Below are positions 51,785 to 62,225 of a stretch of DNA of 64,000 nt, piece by piece (position 1 is the stretch's first letter; every line of letters begins with the position of its first letter). Origin of the DNA: Prorocentrum cordatum (taxonomy: Eukaryota > Sar > Dinophyceae > Prorocentrales > Prorocentraceae); the NCBI GenBank assembly GCA_963575745.1, contig CAUYUJ010011547.1:238708-302707 (forward strand), written 5' to 3'. Below the pieces are notes generated by a model that worked only from the letters and a program-made list of their open reading frames with translations, searched no databases and had not been told where the DNA came from. A program made the translations under genes and the position numbers.

Positions 51785-51965
51785 GCCAAGTTTCGCCGCC
51801 CACCAAACCACCCCAACCCGCCCCGAAGGTTTCAATTTGCCCTCCATTCCCAGCGGGGGGGGGCCCTCCATTCCATATGTGGAACCCGTACCCCCCCAAC
51901 CCGGAATTCGGGTTCTCGGGTTCGGTTGGGGTGGTTTGGTCGGTAGTCAAAGGCAAGCTCGCTCC
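51785..51965. mobile_element. Small foldback element
   Basis: CACCAAACCACCCCAACC at about 51800 has its near-exact inverse GGTTGGGGTGGTTTGGT at about 51925-51941, within weaker outer complementarity. The interior contains TTCCATATGTGGAA (palindrome) and a G-run. There is no coding. Confidence 0.5.
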
Positions 51966-52700
51966 AGCGACAGGGGGGTCTAGAGGAAACCAAGCCCAAG
52001 CAGTCCGCGGTCGTCGGCCGCGCCGATGCCCAGCTCGCTTCCCGTTTTGGCCCTCGCCTTTTTCTTGTTTTACCGTCATGCCTCGCCCGCGGCCGCGTTG
52101 TTCCGCCGTGTCCGCTGCGTCGTCTCCCCGCCAGTGCTGCTTGCATCGCCGTGTGCGCCTGCTGTTTCGTTTGTCGCGGCAAGCAAGTCTGTGCGTGCAA
52201 ACACTGGCTTCGCCAATGGACAAGCCCGCCCAAGGTCGCAGACGGCGGCCGCGCGCGAGTCGATCAAAAATGCGGCGGCGTTGCCGCACGTATTTGCCAC
52301 CGCCAGACGGGCAAAATTTGCTCAGGATGGCCACCAAGGTGGCCCATGATGGCCCCAAGGACCAAGAGACGGCCCAAGCTTGCCCCCAAACGGTCCAAGA
52401 TGGCCCCATGACGGCCCAAGGTGGTCAGACAATGGCCCTGGCTGCTCCTCAAACGCACCATAACAGGCACGAGAGGACTCATTGGGACTCCCACGGGGTT
52501 TCGTTTCCTGGGGGATATTCATGGGGGTTGATGCGACAGGGAAACGAGCTTGCTTTCGAACGCACTGATGACCACCCCCACCGCACCGCTTGACATTCTG
52601 CTGATTCGCGCGATTCGACGCAGGCAAAGTGGCGGATAAGCTGTGGCCCTTGCGAGGCTCAAGTTGCAGTCGCCCGCCTTGAAAGCACAATTGGCGGCCA
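51966..52700. other. Upstream region of the WD40 gene
   Basis: It contains a short GC-array patch (GGCCCCAAGG-type, 52325-52450). A frame reading ALARLKLQSPALKAQLAANG ends close to the WD40 start but is in another frame. GTGCGCAG at 52710-52717 could be a splice acceptor within the first codons of the WD40 frame. Confidence 0.35.
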
Positions 52701-53936
52701 ATGGTATTGTGCGCAGAACGAACCTTGAGCGGGCACGACTCTGGTGTTCGTAGTTGTTGTTTCTCTCCAGACGGGAAGAAGGTTCTCTCTGCTTCATATG
52801 ACTCGACATTGAAGATATGGCTGGCGTCTGACGGTGCGCTGCTGCATACCTTGAGCGGGCACGATTGTTATGTTAATAGTTGTTGTTTCTCTCCAGACGG
52901 GAAGAAGGTTCTCTCTGCTTCAGGTGACTCGACATTGAAGATATGGCTGGCGTCTGACGGTGCGCTGCTGCATACCTTGAGCGGGCACGACCTTGCTGTT
53001 AATAGTTGTTGTTTCTCTCCAGACGGGAAGAAGGTTCTCTCTGCTTCATATGACTCGACATTGAAGATATGGCTGGCGTCTGACGGTGCGCTGCTGAGAA
53101 ATTGGGGCGGGCACGATTGTTATGTTAATAGTTGCTGTTTCTCTCCAGACGGGAAGAAGGTTCTCTCTGCTTCAAATGACTCGACATTGAAGACATGGCT
53201 GGCGTCTGACGGTGCGCTGCTGCATACCTTGAGCGGGCACGACAATGAGGTTTATAGTTGTTGTTTCTCTCCAGACGGGAAGAAGGTTCTCTCTGCTTCA
53301 GGTGACTCGACATTGAAGATATGGCTGGCGTCTGACGGTGCGCTGCTGCATACCTTGAGCGGGCACGACAATGAGGTTAATAGTTGCTGTTTCTCTCCAG
53401 ACGGGAAGAAGGTTCTCTCTGCTTCATCTGACTCGACATTGAAGATATGGCTGGCGTCTGACGGTGCGCTGCTGCATACCTTGAGCGGGCACGACAATGA
53501 GGTTAATAGTTGTTGTTTCTCTCCAGACGGGAAGAAGGTTCTCTCTGCTTCATCTGACTCGACATTGAAGATATGGCTGGCGTCTGACGGTGCGCTGCTG
53601 CATACCTTGAGCGGGCACGACTCTTATCTTAATAGTTGTTGTTTCTCTCCAGACGGGAAGAAGGTTCTCTCTGCTTCAGGTGACTCGACATTGAAGATAT
53701 GGCTGGCGTCTGACGGTTCGAGCGGATCTGGACAGAGAACGGATGGGCGCCATGATGACTACATGCTCATGTTCAAAGAGCTGATGGACAAATATCAAGT
53801 TGTCTGCGGCAATTTCCGTCACTGTGCCAGTGCAGCATTGAAGTCCGAGCAGGATCGTTCTACCGTCTACCGAGTTCTCTCGAGGAGTTTCGCTAGAGTC
53901 AAGGCTCTACAAGCCCCCCCTGTTGGACGGTCTTAG
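52701..53936 (+). CDS. WD40 beta-propeller protein with eight near-identical blades
   Basis: The 411-residue frame begins at an ATG. Eight blades of 42 residues (126 bp) start at 52722, 52848, 52974, 53100, 53226, 53352, 53478 and 53604. The consensus has TLSGHD at positions 1-6, SCCFSPDGKKVLSAS at 11-25 and STLKIW at 28-33. This is the WD40 pattern GH...WD with IW in place of WD. WD40 propellers are protein-binding platforms. Blades are almost identical in DNA. Differences fall at positions 7-10 and 26, plus blade 4 (RNWGG, KTW). The tail (about 343-411) is helical: DDYMLMFKELMDKYQVVCGN. No signal peptide or membrane segment is seen. Upstream exons may exist, because the first blade starts almost at the ATG. 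The fold is certain; the partner is unknown. Confidence 0.85.
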   Translation: MVLCAERTLSGHDSGVRSCCFSPDGKKVLSASYDSTLKIWLASDGALLHTLSGHDCYVNSCCFSPDGKKVLSASGDSTLKIWLASDGALLHTLSGHDLAVNSCCFSPDGKKVLSASYDSTLKIWLASDGALLRNWGGHDCYVNSCCFSPDGKKVLSASNDSTLKTWLASDGALLHTLSGHDNEVYSCCFSPDGKKVLSASGDSTLKIWLASDGALLHTLSGHDNEVNSCCFSPDGKKVLSASSDSTLKIWLASDGALLHTLSGHDNEVNSCCFSPDGKKVLSASSDSTLKIWLASDGALLHTLSGHDSYLNSCCFSPDGKKVLSASGDSTLKIWLASDGSSGSGQRTDGRHDDYMLMFKELMDKYQVVCGNFRHCASAALKSEQDRSTVYRVLSRSFARVKALQAPPVGRS

Positions 53937-53944
53937 ATCGACTT

Positions 53945-54330
53945 CGGTGCCATGGTTCTGGGGCAGTATTGTAGCACAGTGCTGTAGCTGCCCTGGTGTG
54001 GTCTGAGGTTTTCTTGGAGCGTGCTCGGGCTGTCTTGGTCGCCTCTTAGCGCGACCTTGGAGGCTTTCGGGTGCCTTTGAGGCTTCCTCGGGAGCCTCTG
54101 CGGTATTCCTGAAGCCGCCTTTCACCTAACATCCTGCAGCACGAGTTATTCGATGGGCTTGGCGTCCCCGGGGACCTGTTGTGGAGTTTTTTCGGGGCAT
54201 CTTGGGCCTTGTGGGTTGTCTTCAGATTGCTTTGGGCCGGTCTTGGGGCATCTTGTAGCCATCTCGGGACGGGTTGGTGTTCAGGGCCATCTTGGGGCTA
54301 CGAAGCTCGCTGGAGAGCAAAGCGTGGGCA
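53945..54330. repeat. GC array copy (TCTTGGGGCATCTTG type)
   Basis: A diverged member of the CCAAGA/TCTTGG family between the WD40 and PARP frames. It could lie in an intron if these were one gene. Confidence 0.55.
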
Positions 54331-54565
54331 CTTTTTTGGCGAATGCGCGAGTATGTTAGGCTGCAGCTCCTGCGAGGTTCGTCTCAGCATCGGCGCTGTT
54401 ACATCTGTGGTCGGACAGCGGCAGACTCCCGCTCATCATCCGGCCCAACCCCGCCTAATCCGGTTTATCTGGCTCAATTCTGGGCCTCGTTTGGGCTAAT
54501 TTGGTGTAGTGGCATTTAATACGGCGCAGTAGCCCTGAATCGGCCTTACGAAGACCTCCCTCGAG

Positions 54566-54822
54566 TTGTCTCCTGAAGTATGGGGGCAGAGGCTCTTGGA
54601 ACATTACAGAGGAACCTCTCCCATGCAGTTGATAGTCGAAGACGCCCCAGCATGCGAGGGCGGGGCGGCGGATCGACTCGCGCACGCTGCCCAGATGCCT
54701 CGGCCTTCCCATTATTCTGAATACCGCATTGGCGCAGTGCCAGAAGAGGACCCGTTTGGCCAGTTCATGTCGCACATTGTCGTCAGCACGGTTGCAAGCC
54801 ACAGGTCAGAGGAGGAAAGAGG
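54566..54822 (+). other. Possible 5' exon of the PARP gene
   Basis: The plus-strand frame reads SPMQLIVEDAPACEGGAADR, PSHYSEYRIGAVPEEDPFGQ and HIVVSTVASHRSEEERG up to a GAGGTACCG at about 54817-54825 that could be a GT donor. The opposite strand is also open here, so the assignment is weak. Confidence 0.3.
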
Positions 54823-54969
54823 TACCGATATCGCTGCCCCTCTTCCTCTTCTCTACTTCTCTGTGGGCCTCCTGGGAGGCCTTCGCTGCCGCAGCCGGAC
54901 TCGCCGCGCAATCTTGGCCAGAACGCGCCTCGGGAGAGGCCCCGGGAGAGCAGCGGTTTCGGTATCTCT

Positions 54970-55641
54970 TTGGGTCTCTCCGACAGGGAGTCGTACCGGT
55001 CTGCCGTGTACCATGAGCCGCCGCAGCTCGAGATCATCGGGGTGCGATCGGTAGTGAACCCAAGAGTGCAAGCATCTTACATGGCAAAGCTCCAGAACCT
55101 CGAGGGCAAGAGGCAGCGAAAGGGCATGTGCTCTCCGATTTCGGCTCTCTCTCATCTGAAAGTGCCGGCGAGCAGGTACGATTTCGACTTGAACGAGCAT
55201 TTCTTATTCCATGGGGCTGTACCATCGACCCTAGCGGAGATATGCAGAGGTGGGTTCAATCCGCAGATGGGGGGCGAGACTTCTGGTAAGCTCTTCGGCA
55301 CCGCTTCTTACTTCGCTGCGAATTCTTCAAAAAGTGACGATTACACAGAAGATCGCGTAAATCAGTTGGAAAAGAATGCCAAGAGGACCTTAATGGTTGC
55401 CCGCGTTGCCCTTGGGGAGTCTTTTCGCGCGTCAGAGCCCATGCCGCAGATCACCAGGCCTCCAGACGACGACGAAGGCGTGGTCTTTGATTCGATATGG
55501 GCTGATACATCGAGACAAGGCGGCTGCGTGGATCATATCGAAGTTATGGTATTTTCGGAGGCGCAGGCACTGCCGGTGGCGCTCGTGGACTACCGGCATG
55601 CAGTCGGCTGCACGTGCGCCTTCTGCCGGAGGCGTCCCTGA
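54970..55641 (+). CDS. Poly(ADP-ribose) polymerase catalytic domain protein
   Basis: The 223-residue frame matches the PARP catalytic domain, which transfers ADP-ribose from NAD to proteins. The helix entering the domain reads IIGVRSVVNPRVQASYMAK (22-40). The NAD site follows with NEHFLFHGAV (H81), GTASYFAANSSKSDDYT (Y114) and VDHIEVMVFSEAQALP (E191). H-Y-E is the triad of PARPs able to make polymer. The C-terminal end has CTCAFCRRR, a small Cys cluster. The frame is open upstream to at least 54841 and begins at a TTG, so the real start is in an earlier exon; an acceptor near GCTGCCGCAG (54885-54894) or AGAGCAG (54946-54952) is possible. A nuclear or stress-signalling role is family knowledge, not shown here. 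Confidence 0.8.
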   Translation: MGLSDRESYRSAVYHEPPQLEIIGVRSVVNPRVQASYMAKLQNLEGKRQRKGMCSPISALSHLKVPASRYDFDLNEHFLFHGAVPSTLAEICRGGFNPQMGGETSGKLFGTASYFAANSSKSDDYTEDRVNQLEKNAKRTLMVARVALGESFRASEPMPQITRPPDDDEGVVFDSIWADTSRQGGCVDHIEVMVFSEAQALPVALVDYRHAVGCTCAFCRRRP

Positions 55642-56219
55642 AACGCTGGACTGCAGATTAATCGCATGACCGCATGGCTCGAGCAAGAGATCCGGTACAG
55701 TCTGCGGGACGGTCTAAATTTTGAGTCGGTCGATCATCATTGTCCTTGAATCTCCGGGAGTGGGATACCGAGGAGGAGAGGGAGGATCATGACGAGGACA
55801 AGGAGGAAGAAACGCGAGCAGGGAGGAAGGTAGGAGGGAGGAAGCAGGAGTGAGCATGAAGGAGGAAGCAAGGAAGAGGGAGGAGGGAAGGGACAGAAGG
55901 AAAGCACGAGGAGCACGAGGAAGAGGGACACGATAAGGAGGATTGTAGAGCTGCGCTGGTACCCTCAAGGGTAGGCCTAACCCTTTGTATGTAGTTTGGG
56001 GCACTTGGGTCCTCCGATCTTCGATCGTTGGTGCCAGTCAAAGTGGGAAAGTCCCACATGTTGTTGATTATGGTTTAGATATTAGGCACTCTAGATTGGT
56101 GGTGCACATGCCTACTACTGGTAGGCACGTGCACTACGCAGGCCTGGTATCGAATGGCCTTCGGCCCATCCCACCACAGTGCCTTAGTGGGTATGAAGCC
56201 TATTGGATGTTCGTTGGGA
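55642..56219. other. Purine-rich 3' flank of the PARP gene
   Basis: The plus strand is GA-rich at 55760-55935 (GAGGAAGGTAGGAGGGAGG-like) with no fixed unit. AT-richer text follows to 56150. There is no gene. Confidence 0.4.
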
Positions 56220-56950
56220 TATTGTGGGAGGCCTCTCGGTGACCTCTTGGAGGCAGTCTGGAAGCCTCTCAGGAGTCGTTTGGGGGCTCTTGGGGCCTCT
56301 TTTGGGCTTCTTGGGGGCCTCTCGGTGGCCTCTTGGGGCCTCCTGGAGGCCTCTTGGGGCCTCCTGGGGGCCTCTTGGCGCGGAAGGCTGAGATTTTCGG
56401 TTCCTGTTCCCTCTCTTGGGCCCCTGTTGGGGCCGTCTTGGGCACCTTTTGGGCTGTCTTGGGGCGCTCTTAGGCCGTCTTGGGGCCCTCTTGGGGGCCT
56501 CTTGGGCCGTTTAGGGTGGTCTTGAGGGCCTCTTGGGCGGTCTGGGAGCGTTGGACAATCGAAAAGGCGAGAACGCCAAAATCGTTCAAAAACCAAATGG
56601 AAATCAATGATTCTGGCCTCTTGGGGCCCCCTTGGGATGCCTCTTGGAGGCCTCTTTGGGCGTCTTGGAGGCCTCTCGGGCCGTCTGGGGGCCATCTTGA
56701 TTGAGCGTCTTGGAGCGATCGTTCGGCGACTCGGGGCCCTCTTGGACCGTCGTGGGGGCCTCGTGGGGCCCTGTTGGCCCGTCTTGGGGCCCCCTTGGTC
56801 CCGAAAAGTCGCGCGACGAGGTGCGGGGGAGCCCAGGAGGCACGCGGGAAGCCCCCTGGGGGCACGCGGCGAGCCCGGGGAGGTCTGTCAGTTTGGGGGT
56901 CGGGGCCCCTGAAAGACTCCTCAGGAGCGAGGGTTGAGGCCCACTGCGTG
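56220..56950. repeat. GC array copy (GGGGCCTCTTGGG type, inverse)
   Basis: Same family as at 28-35 kb, in the opposite sense. The island at 56540-56620 (GGCGAGAACGCCAAAATCG and ATGGAAATCAATGATT) is the inverse of the 34.8-kb island and close to 6205-6265. Confidence 0.8.
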
Positions 56951-56964
56951 CCCAGCGGCACGGT

Positions 56965-57740
56965 GGCGGATACGAATGTATACGTCTATATACATGCATG
57001 CATGCATACACACATACACCCATACATACATACATGCATGCATACGTATCTTTACACACATGCATGCATGCATGCATGCATGTAGGTATACGTATACAAC
57101 ATATTCGTACATACATATACACATATGCATACATACATACACATACATGTACCCATACATGTACATGTACATGTGTATATATACATGCATATACATATTC
57201 ATTTGCGTACACATTTACATGTACGAAAACATGTTCATCTCCATCTACATCTGCATATACATCTGCATCGGCATGTACCCATACATCTACACCTACATTA
57301 CCTATACATGTACATCGACATTCACATATACACGTACGAATGTACACATGCATACACATATACATACACATATACATGTGCATATACATGTGCATGTACA
57401 GATACGTACACATTTAGACACACTGATATACATACATACACACATGCATACAAACAAACATGTTTACATATATGTACATACATACATACATACATACATA
57501 CATACATACATACATACATACATACATACATACATACATACATACACACATGCATTCATACATACATACATACATACATTTACACACACATATACATACA
57601 CACAAGACTGCATTGGCGCTTCGCGCCATGCACCTTCCTTGTTCCTTGAAGTTTGGCAAACAGGCGGATAGGCAGGAAGGTAAAACAAACAACGTTGCCT
57701 TTAGCGATCACTCCTTGTTGCTTATTTCCGGCCTCGCTGC
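56965..57740. repeat. CATA/CATG microsatellite followed by module A
   Basis: (ACAT)n with GCAT and GTAC blocks runs to 57602. Module A follows: CAAGACTGCATTGGCGC, the hairpin TGGCGCTTCGCGCCA at 57614-57628, TTCCTTGAA, and GCGATCACTCCTTGTTGC. The same order is found at 5583-5740. Confidence 0.85.
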
Positions 57741-57834
57741 TATTTGAGTGAGTTTCTGTGGAACTCACGTCATCCTGACCCCCCGCGCGCGAGGTAATGG
57801 CCCCGCCGACGGCCCCCCTTGTTCCGCTTCCGGC

Positions 57835-58160
57835 GTGATCCAGGAAATCCGGCGAATCCGGCGACGAATTCCAAACGGGCGCCCCCAGGTGGGAGATCCT
57901 CAAAAAAACCGCCCTCGGGGCCTCCGGTGAGATCCGGGAAATCCGGCCAATCTGGCGAATCCGGCGACGAATTCCAAACCGGCGCCCTCGCGTGGGACAT
58001 CTTCAGAGAAACCGCTCCTGGGAGCTTCCCCAAGGAGGCCCTCCTCAGAGGCCCCCCTGTTCCGTTTCCAGCCAGATCCGGGAAATCTGGCGAATCCGGC
58101 GACGAATTCCAAATTCTTCAGAAAAACCGCACCCAGAACCTCCCCGATGAGACTCTCCAA
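57835..58160. repeat. ATCCGGCGAATCCGGCGACG tandem repeat
   Basis: Three units begin GATCC(A/G)GGAAATC near 57838, 57931 and 58075. All contain CGACGAATTCCAAA. Spacing is uneven (93 and 144 bp). Confidence 0.75.
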
Positions 58161-58199
58161 GGACCTGAGGCCCTCAGAGGCCCCCTAGCCTACAAGAGG

Positions 58200-58780
58200 C
58201 GGTGTCTATCTTCTGGGCGTTTTTCTTTGAAAGGGTTGCTCAGTTTCTAGAAGGATTCGTGTCTATCTGTTCGTGCTGCGCACACTGTAGAAACACAGGC
58301 GAGAAGAAATATGACTGGACACGAAGTGTAGGTTTTCAAATAGAGACGAATCGATTGACAAATACACGAAATGGTATCATAAATAGGCACGAGCGTCAAT
58401 AATGAACACGGAGATAAACACGCGTACTACAGACACGAATTAGACACGAATAGACACGAAAACATGTCCGGGCATTGGCTCGCGGAGAAAGGCAACGAAT
58501 GATAGACACGCTTGCGGGTGTGTCCGCATGTGAATATAAACACACGTACTTGCACGGAAACGTGGACGTGAGGGATCCTATGCACACCCAGGCGTGAGGG
58601 ATCCTATGGCATGGGGAGTGTGGGGGAGGAGCGCCGAGGATTGCGAAGGAAAGAGGAGAGTTTGGAGGAGTGCCGCGGCGTGCGATGGAGTGCGGGGGGG
58701 CCTGGAGGAGTGTGAAGGAATGCCGAAGAGGGCGATGGAGATCAGGTGGAGAGGCGAGGAGTGAGACGGAATGCTGGGCA
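58200..58780. other. AT-richer island with ACACGAA motifs, then GGAGTGCGA repeats
   Basis: Several copies of AGACACGAA are seen on the plus strand (58433-58460) and one pair inverted (TTCGTGTCTATC at 58256-58267). GTGAGGGATCCTATG is directly repeated at 58568 and 58594. A degenerate GGAGTGCGA-type minisatellite follows to about 58780. No terminal repeats were clear. Confidence 0.45.
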
Positions 58781-58974
58781 GTGCGACGAAGATCGCACTC
58801 CTCGGTGCGCCGTCCCAGTCACTCTTCGTCCGCGGGCGCCCACAGCCGCGATGAGGCGGCGCAACCGCTGCGTTGCATGAGCGCGCGATTGCCTTCGCGC
58901 CGCAAGACACCACCCTGTGCGCGGCGAGCCTCGAGGGCGACCTGCCCCCCACCTGGCGGCCGCGGCTGGCGCGC

Positions 58975-59650
58975 CGACGGTTTGGCGTTGGGCAGCGAGC
59001 TCATCGCGCGCGGAGAAGAGGCGCACGCGTTCCGCGCGAACTTGGGCCCTTCGGCCACGCGCCTCAATCGCGAGGCAAGGGTAGTCAACCAGAGAAGGCC
59101 CCAGAAGCAGATGGGCGCAAATAATCAGCCCAAACCGCAGCTGGGAGGCCAATGCGCGTGCGCAAATGGGGAGCCTACCGCGCCAGTCCCAGGCGAGCCC
59201 GGTCTCCTGGTGGACGCCGGCTCCAAAATTCACATAATCGCGCTGAACGCCGCGAGGGGGTTTGACCGCGTGGCCATGCAGTGCGGTCGTTCGGCGCGCG
59301 TGCTCGACCTTTGGGCAGCGGGGCCGCTGTGCGTCGCGTACTTGGTGCGTTTCACATCGCGCGCAGATATTCCCAAAGCAGGTCGGACACACCTGCATGG
59401 ATCGATTCGTCGGCAACATTGCCGAAGGTTCGGGCGAAGTCCTCCCCGCCATGCTCGGCCTTGCCTCCAGTTGGCAGAAGAGGGCCATCCTCACATTGGA
59501 GGAGGGCCGCGAGAAGATCATATTCCCATGATCAACCACTTACCAAGTGGTTCTGGGGTGGGGGGCCAAGGTCATGGGCCTCGAGAAGACACCATCGGGC
59601 CACGTGGCTGCTGCGTTCTCCGAGTTTTTGGGGGGGCCACTCCCAACCCA
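58975..59650 (+). pseudogene. Retropepsin region of a copia-like retroelement (broken)
   Basis: A plus-strand frame carries GEPGLLVDAGSKIHIIAL at about 59191-59245. This fits the active-site loop of a retroviral-type aspartic protease, with DAG where DTG or DSG is usual. After a frameshift, VGNIAEGSGEVLPAMLGLAS and LTLEEGREKIIFP (59412-59528) correspond to the second half of the domain. After an in-frame TGA (59529-59531) the frame continues with LGWGAKVMGLEKTPSGHVAA. Such proteases cut retroelement polyproteins. The neighbouring upstream text (GLALGSELIARGEEAHAFRA) may be gag. The reverse transcriptase part is not found. Confidence 0.5.
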
Positions 59651-60849
59651 GCTGAATGCGAGGATCAGGGGGGGGGGCGTCGCCTACGTGGGCCGCGGAA
59701 GGATTGTTGAGCGCGGTCTTGAGACTGATCATCACCTCGGAGAGTCAAGCCAGGTCAGTAGCGCCCCCCGAGGACCATCTCGTAACACGGTCGACGCAGA
59801 AAGTCTAGCTACTGGCGAGTTCGACTACAGCTTGCGCCGATATTTTTGTGGAGCTGCTGATGATGCCATCAACGCAATGGTCAGCACGGCGATGGGTCAC
59901 TGGTGCCGTCCAGAGCGCCCCGTCAACCGGAACGAGATCGCGCGCGCTCCCCCAGCGTGCGCCGGTCAGAAGGTGACTCCCGTTGCGGAGAGGCGGGAAC
60001 CAGACGAGCTTACTCGCGGTCTGCACCCCTACACGCGCGAGGTGGCGGATTGGGGCGACCTCCCACCTCCTCAAGATTGGGCGTCAACAGTGCACCACAT
60101 TGGTGGCCCAAGCTCTTCGTCACACATCACTGCCGAACAAGGTGGCGGGGGCCGCGACGGCGGGCGGGCGCGCGCGAGCAGCGACGCGCCAGGCGCCTTA
60201 CCCCGCGTCGACCAGCTGCGGGAGCAAGGCCGTCGCCGCGGCAGCGCCCGCTCGCGCCGCGCGCCGCCCGCGCGAGGCATCTCCCTCCGCGGCCGCGTGC
60301 TGCGCAGTTGATGCTCGTTGTCGTTCCAAGGCTTCTTAGTGATTGGAGATCTCAGAACGGCCGCTGCCGGACTCCTCCATCGGGGCCCCCCCATGCGATC
60401 GCATAACTCACGGCCGGGCGGCGACGCCTGCGGGCGCGCGCCACCTAAGAGGCGGCTGGCGGGGGTGTAAATTTTACCTTGGGCGGCCGCGCCCGCGGAC
60501 TGGCGCGCGCGACTATCAGGCGCGCGGGCGGGGCCGCATTGCGAGAGGATGCGTTATCTGTTTTTTATGCACAGGGCATCAGGGCGCAAGTTATTGCGAT
60601 GGGACCACCAGGACTACGTTGGGAATCGGATCCAATAAGAGATGCGCCCGAGGCCTTAAATCTTCGAGCTGTCCGGATGCGTCGATGCCATGTCGCCATT
60701 AAGTTCGATATTGCCAGTGTTATCCCGGCAAAGCAACCTAACAGCGATGTGTAGGAGCATATTTGGAAGCATTCCCCTGAAGATTCAGATGAGAACCCAG
60801 TTGTAGAATTCTGCTGTTCTCGCACTCGTAGTCGCATTCGCGATGACAG
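59651..60849. other. Nothing firmly recognised
   Basis: Plus-strand frames near 59650-60310 continue the retroelement-like text (FDYSLRRYFCGAADDAINAM) without a named domain. Very GC-rich DNA follows to 60560, then AT-richer sequence. Confidence 0.3.
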
Positions 60850-61850
60850 TCGCAGTGGCAACGGCAGTCGCAGTCACAGCCTCAGCCTCAGCCTGCCTCA
60901 GCCTCAGCCTCAGCCTGCCTCAGCCTCAGCCTGCCTCAGCCTCAGCCTCAGCCTGCTTCAGCCTCAGCCTCAGTCTGCCTTCAGCCTCGGCCTCAGCCTC
61001 AGCCTGCCTCAGCCTCAGCCTGCATCAGCCTCAGCCTCAGCCTCAGCCTGCCTCAGCATCAGCCTGCCTCAGCCTCAGCCTCAGCCTGCCTCAGCCTCAG
61101 CCTCAGCCTGCTTCAGCCTCAGCCTCAGTCTGCCAGCCTCGCCTCAGCCTCAGCCTCAGCCTCAGCCTGCCTCAGCCTCAGCCTGCTCAGCCTCAGCCTC
61201 AGCCTCAGCCTCAGCCTGCCTCAGCATCAGCCTGCCTCAGCCTCAGCCTCAGCCTCAGCCTGCCTCAGCCTCAGCCTCAGCCTGCTTCAGCCTCAGCCTC
61301 AGCCTGCCTCAGCCTCGGCCTCAGCCTCAGCCTGCCTCAGCCTCAGCCTGCCTCAGCCTCAGCCTCAGCCTCAGCCTGCCTCAGCCTCAGCCTGCCTCAG
61401 CCTCAGCCTCAGCCTGCCTCAGCCTCAGCCTCAGCCTGCTTCAGCCTCAGCCTCAGTCTGCCTTCAGCCTCGGCCTCAGCCTCAGCCTGCCTCAGCCTCA
61501 GCCTGCATCAGCCTCAGCCTCAGCCTCAGCCTGCCTCAGCATCAGCCTGCCTCAGCCTCAGCCTCAGCCTCAGCCTCAGCCTCAGCCTCAGCCTCAGCCT
61601 GCTTCAGCCTCAGCCTCAGTCTGCCTTCAGCCTCGGCCTCAGCCTCAGCCTGCCTCAGCCTCAGCCTGCATCAGCCTCAGCCTCAGCCTCAGCCTGTCTC
61701 AGCATCAGCCTGCCTCAGCCTCAGCCTGCCTCTGCCTCAGCCTCAGCCTGCTTCAGCCTCAGCCTCAGTCTGCCTTCAGCCTCGGCCTCAGCCTCAGCCT
61801 GCCTCAGCCTCAGCCTGCCTCAGCCTCAGCATCAGCCTGCCTCAGCATAC
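60850..61850. repeat. CAGCCT hexamer minisatellite with higher-order units
   Basis: About 1 kb of CAGCCT, with CAGCCTG and CATCAGCCT variants. A longer block starting GCTTCAGCCTCAGCCTCAGT recurs near 60955, 61109, 61438, 61601 and 61750, showing higher-order duplication. A 477-residue frame of Ser/Ala/Gln/Pro/Leu repeats through it is not a supported gene. Confidence 0.9.
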
Positions 61851-61857
61851 AAAATGT

Positions 61858-62225
61858 GGCCCGGGGATGGAGTTCTGGGAACTCGAAGAACGCGAAGTGA
61901 CCTACAGTTGGCTCCGGGCATTAAAAAAATCATGCCCAGGAATGGAGTTCTGGGAACTCGAAGACCACGAAGTGGCCTACAGTTGGCTCCGGGCTTTCAA
62001 AATCATGCCCGGGAATGGAGTTCCGGGAACTCGAAGACCACGAAGTGGCCTACAGTTGGCTCCGGGCATTCAAAATCATGCCCCGGAATGGAGTTCTGGG
62101 AACTCGAAGAGCACGAAGTGGGCTACAGTTGGTTCCGGGCATTCAAAATCATGCCCAGGAATGGAGTTCTGGGAACTCGAAGACCACGAAGTGCGTTACT
62201 GTTGGCTAAAATTGAAGTCCCTGGA
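61858..62225. repeat. 74-bp tandem repeat, five units, two hairpins each
   Basis: Units start near 61858, 61932, 62005, 62078 and 62151. Each holds GAGTTCTGGGAACTC (6-bp stem, 3-base loop). Unit junctions hold GGGCATTCAAAATCATGCCC (6-bp stem, 8-base loop). Between these lies GAAGTGGCCTACAGTTGGCT. Confidence 0.85.

Noticed and set aside
51597-52593. Overlapping 270- and 296-residue frames on opposite strands
   Set aside because: They cross a foldback element and a GC array, so neither looks like a conserved protein.
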